Positions 36,417 through 47,300 are shown, counted from the stretch's first letter. The stretch is 64,000 bases of DNA from Heliocybe sulcata (GCA_004369045.1 ML213506.1:1180264-1244263); one strand, 5' to 3'. Notes: a model not told the origin generated them from the letters alone. A program made the numbers and translations.

Positions 36417-37234
36417 TTAGAGGTTAGGTACAGGTGCGGGATTGTAATGGATATAGAGGAGGTAGTTTAGTGCGAAATAAACGTCCTCTGCAGTTACGAC
36501 AAGGTTATCTTCGACGATCTCCGGGCCGCTTTCCCAGCACCCTATGAGAACTAGGCCTCGCATTCTGAGGCCTCCGTCGGTGAGTCGAAGAATAGATTCA
36601 TTGTGAGGCAGGAGGTCGTGACCGGCTTGAGCGAAAGCCAGTTCTTCGAACCAGACTGTGATGGGGCGGTGAAGGTGGTGCCCGTCTGGAGAGTGTGGGA
36701 TGTTGAAGGAGCAGAAGGGCCGGCCTTCGAACAAGGTGTTAAGGACGCGCATGGTTCCGGGAGTGGGTCCACGTGACGGAAAGTAATGCAGCTCAGGGCG
36801 GCCTGTATATGGGATCTGGGTCAGCGGGGGATGTGAGTGGGATGGGTGGGCATACTCGGTCGGAACCAGAAGATCATAGCTGTGGCTGCATAGGTGGCTT
36901 GGTGGGGAGGGGGGTGCGCATCCATGTAGGCTGGGAGGATAGTGGTACACTGGAAGCGGGTCCGCAGGATGCAGACGCACAGGGGAATATGGGAAGGTAG
37001 GCGGTGGAGGGACTGCACAGCATGCAGTCTGGCACAGTAGAGAAGGGTCAGACAGGATTGGCATATTAGCTGCGCCCGTGTAGGGCAGCCGTCCATAAGG
37101 CAAGGGCGGTCTGCTATGAGCTGGGGCATGATGTCTGGGGAGGTGGGCATGGTTCCACCGCTTTTATGGGGTGTTAAGAGGTAACGTAATGGGGTTGGTT
37201 TGCGGCACATATGTTGGGGCTGGTAGGTTTCCAT
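36417..37234 (-). CDS. MYND-type zinc-finger protein encoded near the LINE 5' end
   Basis: Two exons, 36856-37234 and 36417-36802, give 254 residues. The 53 bp intron has a GTATGC donor, a CTGAC branch site about 18 nt before the acceptor and an ATACAG acceptor. Splicing joins two frames that otherwise stop. Residues 45-86 hold C45, C50, C58, C61, YC67, H71, H77, H82 and C86, the MYND spacing apart from a four-residue first gap. MYND domains bind short peptides such as PxLxP and usually mediate repression or scaffolding. The second exon encodes a compact unknown domain (FCSFNIPHSPDGHHLHRPIT, PHNESILRLTDGGLRMRGLV). It lies inside the LINE boundaries and shares its strand and base bias. Either it is an extra ORF of the element or a host gene captured by it. 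Confidence 0.65.
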
Positions 37235-38040
37235 GTTTTAGATATCAAGTGTACGTACATAGGATATTAGGGTGGGAGGAGGTTCCTGGGCTATTGTGAA
37301 TGGGGGGGGCTAGAATGGGATGGATGACTGCGGGATACATAAGTATGTGTTCCATGTCAGGTATCCAGGATATGGTCTGGGCATGCGCGAGTGGTAGGAG
37401 GGGGTCGTGGGGGCTGGTGTTTGGGTCGCAGTGTTATCCCCACGGTGTATTGGTTCTGCAGGGGCTCAACTAATTGGGAGGGGGGGTTGCCCGGCCAGTT
37501 CATGGTGTTCGGGCATGGGTGGGAAGGTAACAGAATTGCCATAACGGTAGGGTTCAATTTTGATAATCATTCAGTAAGGTTTCGGCTCCCCGGGGGGCTC
37601 GCCGGGGTCCCGGTGGGCGGGGGGCGTGGGGCGGCGTTTGGGTGCCTGCGGTCGCACCTGCTAGCAGGGCGGGTGGTGCGCGTACAGGTGTCGTTGGGGA
37701 CGATGTGAGTCTAGTAGGGTGCGATGGCTTTCACTCGTGGGGGGTGATCTCGTACGCTGTGTGTTTGTTTGGGAGGATCAGTAGCTACAGGGTAGGTCTC
37801 GGAGGTGTCATTAGTAGGAGTTCGCATTGGCGAGGTTGGCGGGATTGCGGCGAGCGCGCAGAGTTCGTACGTCAGTTGTGGTATCGGGTATATCTCTCAT
37901 CGTCCGTAACGAGCAGAGTGCAGTCGAGGTGCATTTTATGGGAGCAGACCTCGCGGTTGGGGCTCGACGACCCCTCCTTGCCCTGGCTTGCGCGTGGGAA
38001 ATCCAGAACCAGGTGGTGGTTCAGGATCAAGGAGCTCTCC
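37235..38040 (-). other. LINE 5' leader
   Basis: About 800 bp, strongly C/A-rich on the transcribed strand, with short frames only. It begins immediately inside the right target-site duplication. Confidence 0.6.
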
Positions 38041-38050
38041 GGAATTCGAC
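38041..38050. repeat. right copy of LINE target-site duplication
   Basis: GGAATTCGAC, identical to 27937-27946. It lies about 50 bp beyond the stop codon of polygalacturonase 2, so the LINE entered that gene's 3' flank without harming its coding sequence. Confidence 0.75.
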
Positions 38051-38101
38051 TTGCACATTTCCCAGGCACTGCCCAGTGCCGAAGACTACAGTGACGGACT
38101 A

Positions 38102-40137
38102 CTACTGCGTGAACCCATCAATGCCTGTAAAGTTATTGATAGGTCCAGCTTTTCCTCCCGATACTTTCAGGCTCGACCAGTCCCACGTTCCTGTTGGTCC
38201 AGCATCGACATCAGCAGTCGTCTCTACCGAAACAGTTGGCTTCCTCACCAAGACAGCCTCCCACTGCACAGTTCACAGCGACGCGGTCCGCACCACTAGC
38301 CACGGATATACTCGACTCGGCGCCGATGAAATTGATGTCCTTAAAAGGTCAGGTCAGTAGATCTACGAACATCGCCGAGCGGAACTGCAAACTGTAACTT
38401 ACCGAGATCAAGACGCCGGCACCGGGAACGCCAAGCGTGCTAGGATAACTCTATAGATTCAGGTCATTACATGCGACTCTAGTTCAATCCGGCCCGTGGC
38501 AGAGAAGGCAAAGCTCACCTGATCTATCAAGACACCGAACTTGGTGAGATTCGTCGCAGTGTTTCCCTGCCAGTACAGGTGCGCACATCAGCACATGGTA
38601 CTATGATGGAGGATACTTCTCAGAAGACGCACAATATAAGTGATGTTGGAGACAGTGCTGTTGGACGCTACTGCGTCCGTTTTGATGCGGATGGCCTGCT
38701 GCCTGTCCCGGGAAACCATGTTACTACTGGCCCCAATTGATATATGTCAAATAGGCGCACTCGTTCATGATATGATTATTGGAGATCACTACTCCGGACA
38801 CGGAGTGGTCGGACGTAATGGAGCCCTGGTCACAGTGGTCGGCATGAGACCGTTACGAATGTAAACTTGAAGAACGCACGATGGAAATGCCATGCCCGCC
38901 TGAGCAGACGTTGTTGGTAAATACTATATTGGAGCCTTCGTTGATGGCGATACAGTCATCCTGAGGAAAGGTCATTCTTCAAATCATGGAGTAGGATAGC
39001 TGTACAAAATGGTCGTATACCTGGTTCTTGACGGTACTGCATGAAAGAAGACAATAAGAATAGGCTGTTGCAGCTAGTGAGTGAGACTACTATACCTATT
39101 TTCAATGACCAGGTCTGTGGTGCTGACGTCAAATCCGTCGGTGTTGTGACCTGAATGGCGATACTCCCATGAATGGTACAGTTACCTGCCATGGCACTAA
39201 CACTTACCAGCCGCGAGGCCGTTGCTCTGGGAGTTGGGATAATTGCCCTGTGCTGCGAAATGTTCCTTAGGTTAGTGCATGAGAGAGAGTTAGGGCGCAA
39301 TACGTACAGTCGTCAACCGTCACGGACGAAATAACAAGCGGCCCGGGATTCGAGACGGAGAACGTCTGTGCCGGTGAGTTCACCACGTACAGGTTCTGGG
39401 AATCCCAAAGGGAATGGCGTGAGGGATTGTACAATATGACATGAGCCGAGCACAAACGGATAATTTCCCAGACATCTTGATCCTAATGAGCGATGCATAA
39501 ACATCAAATCGACAGGCTAGTAGAGCTGGAGTTACTTTAGCATGGGGCGTGGCTTTGTTATGCCTCCATTAGATCCAAGACCGTCCTGCGAGATTTAATT
39601 GTACGTCAATGTGATATATATTTCCAGCTCAGCTTTACACTAACCCAGTAGAATGGGCCTCCGCCATCGAACCTGTATCCATTTCCATTGACTTGTGACA
39701 ATGTCAGGGCTAAAGGTTTCGAGCTTCGGAACGAAACTCACAGGTAATGTCGTTCCCGCTGTTGCGACGGCATGTGAGAACAGAGAACGATAATTAAACA
39801 TGATGGGATATGCACCTAATAGTAAACAGCGGCCCCGCCCAGCTCAGGTTGCCAAACAAGACGTCACCCCCTAAACAGACATGGTCTCAACTAAATAGTA
39901 AGAATAAGAGCAGGCGCAATACTGACGTAAATTGACGGTTGCGCCGTCTACGAGGGACAGCGTAAAACCTTCGCCGGCGGGCACCGTGAACCCCTCAATG
40001 TTAACAGTCGAGCACTCCTGCGCGGACGCGACATCGCTCAAGGAGGCGATGGTCCCTACACAGTCGGCACTCCGAGTCGTAACCCCGGAGACAACAGCAG
40101 AGACGAACAGCCCAGCGACCAACAGTTTTGCCAGCAT
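38102..40137 (-). CDS. endopolygalacturonase, GH28 (paralogue 2)
   Basis: Secreted pectinase, the same family and intron layout as the gene at 25546-27541. The start [18 protein letters not shown] is a signal peptide, then [20 protein letters not shown]28 motifs follow in order: [23 protein letters not shown] and AIRIKT. The C-terminus is [20 protein letters not shown], ending GFTQ. Exon joins checked across the length keep the frame, and the length is about 368 residues. The intron after HGISI uses a normal GT donor, unlike paralogue 1. The two genes were probably adjacent tandem copies before the LINE inserted between them. Endo rather than exo activity is inferred from motif resemblance. 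Confidence 0.92.
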
Positions 40138-40208
40138 TATGAGAAACAAGAGGAGCGTCTAGCGCAAAGCACAGAAAGCTGTCTTCCCATTCTACCATGG
40201 CCGTTGCT

Positions 40209-40214
40209 CTTATA
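40209..40214 (-). promoter_or_regulatory. TATA element of polygalacturonase 2
   Basis: TATAAG on the - strand about 70 bp before the start codon. Confidence 0.4.
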
Positions 40215-41207
40215 TCCCTTTGCCAGCTATTTTTGCGACTTACCAGCGTGCTCCTACGCGCCACGGCGGCCCGCTCCTTACGTGAGGCATCACTGAGCGA
40301 TAGGTTGCGAGCACTGTGCGTCGACGTCAGTAACATCGTTTCTGGGAAAATTGTGTAGAGTCTGAAGGGAGAAGTACCGAGGTCGTCGCACGAGAACATG
40401 GGAACACATCAGTTGTAACTTCATGCACCGGCCCTTGGCGGCCCGCCGGGAGTTAACGAGGAAGTGGAACTGATTAGACCGTTATATTGTGGCAGTCATG
40501 ATCAGAGGGGGCACGGAAGTACGAGACGAGAAGGAGTTTATACATCTGTCGAGTATTCACGGCAGTGGCACACACCTTTACGCGTTACGATTGGATGGCA
40601 AAGACCAGCAAGAATGCAGACAAGCAGGCAGCGGCCGCAGCAATATCTAAGAGTCGAGGGCTGGAACATAACAGGAGGCGGCATTGCATTTATTGCTATT
40701 AACTTGGGCGCCCCTCAAGCGGCGCGGAGACCGGATTGTAGACAAGGAAAGAGTCTGGAGCTCAGAGGGAATAGAGCCAGAAAAACCTGCACCAAAAGTC
40801 CCGACAGGTATATCAGAAGGTGGAAAGTCCACTGTCCCATAGTCTTGCTGGTATCCCGAGGAGCACCCAGGGCAATGCATAGCATGACGAAGCGCCTATG
40901 CCGCATGTCAAAACTCTCTGAGCATGAATCAGGGAGGCTGTAATGCATAGCCATGACTATGACACTCGCTGTAGCAGGAGACATGTCACCTGACTCAACG
41001 ATCCTGGGACCGCAGGGCTGTGGCACTGACAGCGCGCAGCAAGGCCAGAGTATAAATGCCTGTTCGACTAAGGAATTGCTCAGCTTTCAACTGTCCCCTC
41101 CGAGATAACTCCTCGCGAAGAGGTAAGTCCTAGCACCCAGTAACGCATAGACGGACTTGACAGGTATAGGTATACAGGAGCAAGATAGCTCCTCGCTCAA
41201 GACCGAG
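40215..41207. other. upstream region of polygalacturonase 2 and of the small gene at 41208
   Basis: No complete gene is seen. A strong donor/acceptor pair (donor at 41122, acceptor near 41162) suggests the small gene downstream has a leader intron. TATAAATG at 41051-41058 could be its promoter. Confidence 0.4.
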
Positions 41208-41639
41208 ATGTCCCCTGCTCGAAGAATTGCCGCCAAGCAAGAAGAGGAGGAGGCATACAGGAGACCAGCACAGTATCCGTACACAGAGGCTGGATCGAGC
41301 AGTTCGTCGCAGTCGCTCCTAGCGGCGCTCCTCGCAGTCTATGTATTTGACGAGATATCCAACGCAGAGGACTTTGCAGGCATGGAAGATTACATTCGTT
41401 ACAAGGGCAGGGCAGGCCCGAATGGCGAAAGGACGACAGACTCTTTTGCGTTCTGGCTTTATCCGACGGGCTTGCATGGACCGTGGCAGGACCTGGGCTC
41501 GGGTGAAGTCATAAAGCACGGGGAGCTGATTACGGTTGAGAGAGGCGTGGACATACAATACGCGCTGAGGCGAGTTAAAGAGGTTCTCAGAGAGGACGGA
41601 ATCGGGCATACACACATTGCGCCTGAAACAAAGGAATAG
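41208..41639 (+). CDS. small hypothetical protein
   Basis: A frame of 143 codons from MSPARRIAAKQEEEEAYRRP to the stop. It contains an acidic/Gln-rich start, a Ser run, and a compact C-terminal part (FDEISNAEDFAGMEDYIRYK, SFAFWLYPTGLHGPWQDLGS) that looks folded. An upstream exon beginning at 41056 would splice in frame through the intron 41122-41162, adding about 50 residues, so the start is uncertain. No family is recognised. The adjoining DNA element begins 25 bp after the stop. Confidence 0.45.
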   Translation: MSPARRIAAKQEEEEAYRRPAQYPYTEAGSSSSSQSLLAALLAVYVFDEISNAEDFAGMEDYIRYKGRAGPNGERTTDSFAFWLYPTGLHGPWQDLGSGEVIKHGELITVERGVDIQYALRRVKEVLREDGIGHTHIAPETKE

Positions 41640-41989
41640 GTGGTGGAGGACAGAGTAACTACGTATGTCGGAAAAGTACGAAAAGCCTGACCAGGCATAA
41701 TGAAGCCTGACGGCCCAATCAGGCCTGATCAGGTTATGTTTCGAGGGTGGCCAGGTACTGATCAGGCCGAGTCAGGCATGATCATTCATGGGTCCTATAT
41801 ATACATCTCAGCTTTTTTTTTTGTACCTACTATTGTGTCTTAAATTATAGCCAACAGCCTGGATACAAACATATTGACACCTGCGAGACAATTTAAGCTT
41901 TTCTTCGGCTGCCCAAAGACCGCCTAGATCTGCTAGTGAAACGGCCCAGTGATGGTGGCATATATAACTTACTCGCACAACAGATGCTT

Positions 41990-42075
41990 AGTTCTACCAT
42001 AGTCTAATGGCAATGCGAGGTGGCGAACGCGCAGAAGCCCGGCGTTCGATTCCGGCTTGTGCCGCAGTAACATTA
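41990..42075 (+). other. tRNA-like segment, probably degenerate
   Basis: It has an A-box-like stretch (ATAGTCTAATGG) and a good B box (GTTCGATTCC) at roughly tRNA spacing. The T stem does not pair well and no acceptor stem could be drawn. It could be a tRNA relic or the head of a tRNA-derived SINE lying inside the DNA element. Confidence 0.25.
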
Positions 42076-42110
42076 GTATTAGACGAGTCTGTGATCCATA
42101 GCATGAAGCA

Positions 42111-42320
42111 CGCTCCTACCCAGCGTTCGTTCCGAGGCGGCGCGAATCCGAGGGCAGGTGAAGCGGTCAGGATAGTCAGACCTAAGCGCAGTGGCCATGT
42201 GCTATCCACGCGAATCTTATGTAAGGAACTATGAACCTTATTTTTGCTTGCCTCTCCACGACCGCTGGCGGAAAACATATACAAACACTCGCCACCGTTA
42301 CGGGTGACAGCCCGTTCAGG
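42111..42320 (+). repeat. inner inverted repeat, left arm
   Basis: 210 bp. The reverse complement matches 42930-43140 nearly perfectly; the few differences noticed are all transitions. The arm ends with GGTGACAGCCCGTTCAGG. Confidence 0.9.
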
Positions 42321-42416
42321 AATCCTCTACTGGCTTATGTAAACCGACGCGTCGCGTCAGACGCATCTTTGCCCGCACGATAGTTTCTCTCGTGCAGCCT
42401 GCTCCATTACAGATGT

Positions 42417-42590
42417 TAACCGCTATGCCTGACCAAAATACTGCTCCCTCCGTGGGCGAGATTAGACAGTGTGTTTTTGAGAAGTTAGGACACCGGCCGT
42501 GTCTATGGCAGGTACATGTCGCACAAGCCATCCTCCGCCGCGACAAGGATGTTGTCTGCGCAAGGTTTTCAGCCACATCTTCAATACAAA
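42417..42590 (+). pseudogene. RecQ/DEAD-box helicase N-terminal fragment
   Basis: The frame from MLTAMPDQNTAPSVGEIRQC continues LGHRPCLWQVHVAQAILRRD and KDVVC, which matches the segment before Walker A in the expanded RecQ-like helicases of Agaricomycetes. The expected GTGSGKT never appears; the frame runs into unrelated sequence and soon stops. It sits in the loop between the two inner inverted arms, so it is a captured gene piece. Confidence 0.5.
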
Positions 42591-42929
42591 AATTTTCCAG
42601 CTTCTTGGACAATGCATGCAGTGCTCCGAGATGCCAGCTGTTATCTGAGTCAACAAGCTGTTTGATCGCTTATGCATGATCTTCCCGGCTGACTTTGTGT
42701 GCCCATGACATTAATACGGAATATGGGAGACTGGTATGTCCATGTTGTAGACGACAGACCGGTTAGGAGCACTGACAAGAATTCAAACACAGGAATATCA
42801 TGGTTAGTGAGCCCTGTCAATGTCTCATTGCATTCCACGCGCAAAGACATCGCGGATGAACAAACTTTCTTCTCTGATTCGTGTTGATTAGTCGCGTCTG
42901 TGGCGCGCACCTATACCTGACATAAGCAT

Positions 42930-43140
42930 CCTGAACGGGCTGTCACCCGTAACGGTGGCGAGTGTTTGTATATGTTTTCCGCCAGCGGTCGTGGAGAGGC
43001 AAGCAAAAATAAGGTTCATAGTTCCTTACATAAGATTCGCGTGGATAGCACATGGCTACCGCGCTTAGGTCTGACTATCCCGACCACTTCACCTGCCCTC
43101 GGATTCGCGCCGCCTCGGAACGAACGCTGGGTAGGAGCGT
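42930..43140 (-). repeat. inner inverted repeat, right arm
   Basis: Reverse complement of 42111-42320, beginning CCTGAACGGGCTGTCACC. A transcript through both arms would fold into a stem of about 210 bp with a loop of about 610 nt. Confidence 0.9.
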
Positions 43141-43368
43141 GAGCATGAAGTGGTATAAAGAGTAAGCAACAGTATGTATGCAGGAGTAAGTAACAAGGAT
43201 GTCCGAGTATAGTAGAGTAATACTTCTTTCATAGTCTTTGGTCCCTACCCTGATCAGGGGATATAATGCATTTTTGAATCTGATCAGGGTGTCTCCGACC
43301 TGACGGCCTGACCAGGCCTGATCACGGCGAGTCATGCCAGGTAAGGTATTTATGATTTTTCCGACATA

Positions 43369-44336
43369 GTACTGCGACGACCACCGTAGTCGCTGCCTGC
43401 GCTCCGGTACCTCCTCCCGCTTCATGAGGAGCCACTACACACCGTCTTACAATCCTCGACCCGGAACGCAAGTAACGCCCGACGCGTCTCATTCGAGGAG
43501 ACGCGCCCGCAAGTCTACCCGCCGCCGCTGGCGAAGCCAAATTTCAACCCTTGCAGCCTGCGCGGTAATTTGAGTTTTGTTCCCAACTACGTACCTCTAG
43601 ATGGGATGGCAGCCTGTCCATAACTATGCCATAGATATGAACGGCAATATGGATTGTGGCTTGGTTTGCGTCCTCTCAGCTCCGCTTTGATCGCATATAT
43701 CTGCACGAAGTTGCTACAAAACCTCGCGCTGTCGTCTCGTACTCGCCACAAGTGGTGGCAAGGGTCTACTGAGGCTCATAGATGATTGCAGAGTGACCAG
43801 CCGAGCGAGGAAGAGACGAAAGGTGGTATGCTTACCGTAGCTAAAGCTAAAGCACAACCTTCAGGTCCCAAAAGCCAGCTCATCTCCAGGGTTGCAGAAA
43901 CTCCGAAGTGTAGCATCTCATGCATGACTCTAATAATAAATGTTACATATGGATATGACCACGCTGAGCCCCTATCGAACATAATCTCCAGACAAAAGAT
44001 CCAGACCAATAATAAGCTAAGAGCCGAAGGAGTGAGGGGGATGCGCGATCAAAGAGCGAACAGGAGTCCTTGTCGGCCCACACGGAGGAAGGCACGGCGT
44101 AAAAGAAACCGAATATTAGCAAAGCGCAGTGCTGAGAGGGTCGACAGTACAGAAGAGATGGAAACAATGTACACAATAGTGGAGATCCCAAGTGTATCAA
44201 TACGAGAACGAGAAGAAATGCAGTGCAGACTGATGATGGTTTCCGAAGAGAAGCTGGACGATGCTATGGGTCAGATGCAGCAGAGGGTACTAAAGAGGCA
44301 CAGAGCAAGGCAGACAGGGAGTTCGGTATCGCAGAC
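43369..44336. other. spacer and 3' flank of Cdc24
   Basis: No gene is supported. A + strand frame of 187 codons (43786-44349) is rich in Arg/Lys/Glu but lies over the 3' flank of the opposite gene, shows no domain and is probably chance. Confidence 0.4.
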
Positions 44337-47300
44337 TCATGTCACGTAGAGAGTCACCTGGTTGCCAGGTCGGTATGACTCGAAAGCCATCTGTACATCC
44401 TCCGTGGAGCCGAGAGACACCATGTCACCGTCCTCGTCCCTGTACTTGACGCGTAAAGGACCGTCATCTCGCCGGGGACCGCATAGACGGATCTTGCGAC
44501 CGACGCGCTCGACGAGCTCGACGTACTCGGTGGATTTTGGCACTTGGATCACAAAGATATCTTCGTGGAAGTGCACCTTCACTTTCACCTGCGGGGCCAA
44601 CTTGGAGGAAGGGTTCCCGTAGTTGTCGAAGTTTTGAGATCGTGAAGGTCGAAGCGCACCGCCTATCGAAGAGTCACTCGAGCCATACGGTGTAATCGGC
44701 GAGGTTGTTTGCGGCGAGTAATCAGAGCTTTCACCCGTCGACTGGCTGGAACCGCTCCCCCGCTTGTTGGAACCGGCCTGGGCACGGGTCTGATCCACCC
44801 AGGGCATCGACGTAGGCAATGGGGGAGGCACCTGCCGCGGGACGAAAGTACTAGGCTGGCTCGCACTTCTCGTTCGCATCGACGGCATAGAGTTGTGCGG
44901 AGCAGCACCATTCGGACGACCCTCCCCGACCTCGTACGAAGCCTTCAGTCGCGTCGAGCTAAACTGACTTCGTAGCTTGGGTTTAACACCGGTGCCGAAA
45001 CTGGCGTCAGACGCGTGGCTCGCTACACTTGCAGTTGAGGATAGGCGCGTCGTAGGGGGCCGATTAGACATAGGCGCAGAAGGCAAGCCGGGAGCGGGGG
45101 GATGGGATAGGGATTGGCTTGCCAGCCTGACGAGAGGCGGTGCAGTCTCGTAACCTTCTCGATCCACCGAGCTTGGCACATTGGACCTGCGACCGTTCAC
45201 TGGTGTTCCGCGCCCGGAAGGCGGCCGACTGACCGCAGACGGATAGTCCTCGTATTCATCCTCCGGATCGAGGTCGAATCCGCCTTCATACGGGGGGTAT
45301 CCATATGGACCAACACCATTCACGCTGGCGTAGCCGTTGTGGATCTGCTCCTGGCTGCTGTAAGGGCTCGGGTGGTGGCTCGCTGTACCATTCGCTGGAC
45401 CAGGATACGGTGGTAGCGTCCCGTAGCTAGTTTGCGACGTCGTGGAATACGTCTTCTCATGGTTGTAGGGCATCCCGGGGCGCACTTGAGGCGCCGGACT
45501 GGTGCTGTTGCTCATCTGAGACACGAACTTTGACGTGTTCTTCTCGGACATCCTGCGCGAAGCGACCTCGTTGATTAAACGATTGATAGCAGCCTCCCAC
45601 TGTTTCAGTTGCTCGTCTGTCCGGCACCGCAGAGTGAAGTGCTCGAGGTCGTCTTCTCCCTTCCACCATACAGCAAGCGAATAACCTATAAGAAAGCATT
45701 TAAGCCGGGTAACAGTCCGCGAGACGGGGACACTAACCAGATTTGGTGCTGGGCGCCGCTTGAGTCACATTATTCAGGAAAATGCGACCTTTCAACAAGA
45801 GTGGAGTAGTCTTTTTCTTCGGGGGTCCGACACCGCCAGGAAGCGGCGTGGCGGGTCCGTTAGGTGGCTTCTTCAATAGCGAGTTGCTCTTATTGACCTT
45901 CTTGCCATTGACCATGGACAGAGACGCCTCCTTGCAGCAAAGAATTATCTTTTCGAACAAGAAAACGTGATACTCGCGATCGACGTCAGATTTCGTCACC
46001 ACGAAGATGTCGTCCAACAACAGGTCGCCGAAATTGGAGAGATGATGGCCCTTCCAATCCTCTACGCGGGACTCCAAGTTCTTGACGGTCTGCTTATTCT
46101 CAGCTCTCCGTTGCGCTTCATTGATTCTATCGGTTATTCGTTTGGCTGAGGCGCAACCCTTGACAAGTTCATCGTAATGCGGATACTCGCTAGCAGGGGA
46201 CGCCTTGATAAGCGACTATGACGGTAAAAACGTCGGTTAGATGCTCAAATAGCGCGGCCGGACGTTCAAGCTCACATCCAGTAGTAGAGGGTACTTGCAG
46301 ATACGCTGCACAGGCTTAATTAGGAAGGCGGGCAACTCGGATTTGACATTGATCAGATTGTTGTGGCTCTGTTGTGAAGTGTTTGTCAGCAAAGACGGAA
46401 AGCGCCGGAGCGCCCGCATGTTACCAGGCCAACAGGACCACGATGCCCGGTTGCAATGTCGCACTCACCATAAGGTTCTGTTCCTCCGCCAACATAATTT
46501 CTTGTGCAGTATTGTAGTTGGCACAGTAAGGTTCGTAGACTGCAAACTCTTCTTCCTATTGTTTTCGAGCGGGGATAGTGGGGAATGGAGGCGGGCATGA
46601 TCCGACGAAATGAATACAATGGGAGTTCCAAAGTCAGCACAAAAAGGCGTATCAATATCCATCACTGAGCAAAGCAACGTACGCATTCGATGAAATGGCA
46701 GCCCCATCGCTGATCCTTCCACGACATCTCAGCCGTCCCTTCAAACCGAATGAGAAATTTGCGCTGGAAGTTGAGCAGCTTGTTCAGATTAGGGAATAGC
46801 AGGTGAATAGTATCTTGGTCTATGGTATTGCTCTGGGATAGCGCCATGGAGTAATTCTTTGGTCCATGTGAGTCCATCGCTCACACAATAAGATGAATAA
46901 GGCCAGGCACACCTGCATCACTTCCAAGTCCTGTACGTATTTGCGTTCCGTCTCCACCATCTCCCGTATAATATTCATCCGCGCCGCCTCCTGTGCGTTT
47001 GCGGGTGTCGAGAAATGAGCGGTAACTTCAGAGGGCGCTAAGGACTCAGATGATTCGTGGGCCGGGAATACTGAAGGAGGGGACGAAGGCAAGGCCTCCA
47101 TGAACACGTCTTCGGGTAATCGATCAACAAGCATAGTCACAGTCTTGACAGCCTGCGGGGCGTTATAGATGCATATAACGGGAACAAGAAGCGCTATACT
47201 CACCTTGACGAGCCCATCGTTAGAGTGCCTCTCCCACAAATCCGTCACCGTGAACTGTTCGCACTCGGGGACCTGTCTCAGCTGCATGGCAAAGAGAGCA

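Larger units (their letters stand above)
27947..38040 (-). mobile_element. Tad-type LINE (non-LTR retrotransposon), nearly full length
   Basis: The element is transcribed leftward. Its 3' end is a poly(A) run (29 T on the + strand, 27947-27975) next to an assembly gap. In 5' to 3' order it carries a C/A-rich leader, a MYND zinc-finger gene (37234-36417), ORF1 (to 33859), a spacer, and ORF2 with endonuclease, reverse transcriptase and RNase H (33228-28126). CGGAATTCGAC occurs at 27936-27946 just outside the poly(A) and again at 38040-38050, which fits a target-site duplication of at least 10-11 bp and marks the 5' boundary. Strand asymmetry (G-rich on +) is continuous between those points and stops outside. 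The APE endonuclease plus RNase H arrangement fits the fungal Tad1 clade. Two in-frame TGA codons interrupt ORF2, so this copy is probably not autonomous. Confidence 0.9.
41664..43368. mobile_element. non-autonomous DNA transposon with nested inverted repeats
   Basis: About 1.7 kb bounded by TATGTCGGAAAA at the left and its reverse complement TTTTCCGACATA at the right. Both ends then carry about 150 bp of related subterminal sequence rich in CCTGATCAGG and its variants CCTGACCAGG and CTGATCAGG. Inside lies a second pair of inverted arms (42111-42320 and 42930-43140). No transposase frame exists. No clear target-site duplication is seen: a TA at each end could be part of the repeat or a duplicated dinucleotide. 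Superfamily unassigned; subterminal short repeats recall hAT-like elements. Confidence 0.7.

Noticed and set aside
36821-37103. Second frame over the MYND exon, Pro/Tyr-rich
   Set aside because: It is a shadow; the other frame has the full Cys/His pattern, and splicing joins that frame to the downstream exon.
41990-42075. Functional tRNA gene
   Set aside because: A and B boxes are present but neither a T stem nor an acceptor stem pairs, so only a degenerate tRNA-like call is kept.
43786-44349. 187-codon + strand frame rich in Arg and Lys
   Set aside because: It overlaps the 3' end of cdc24 on the opposite strand, has no domain and no splice context.
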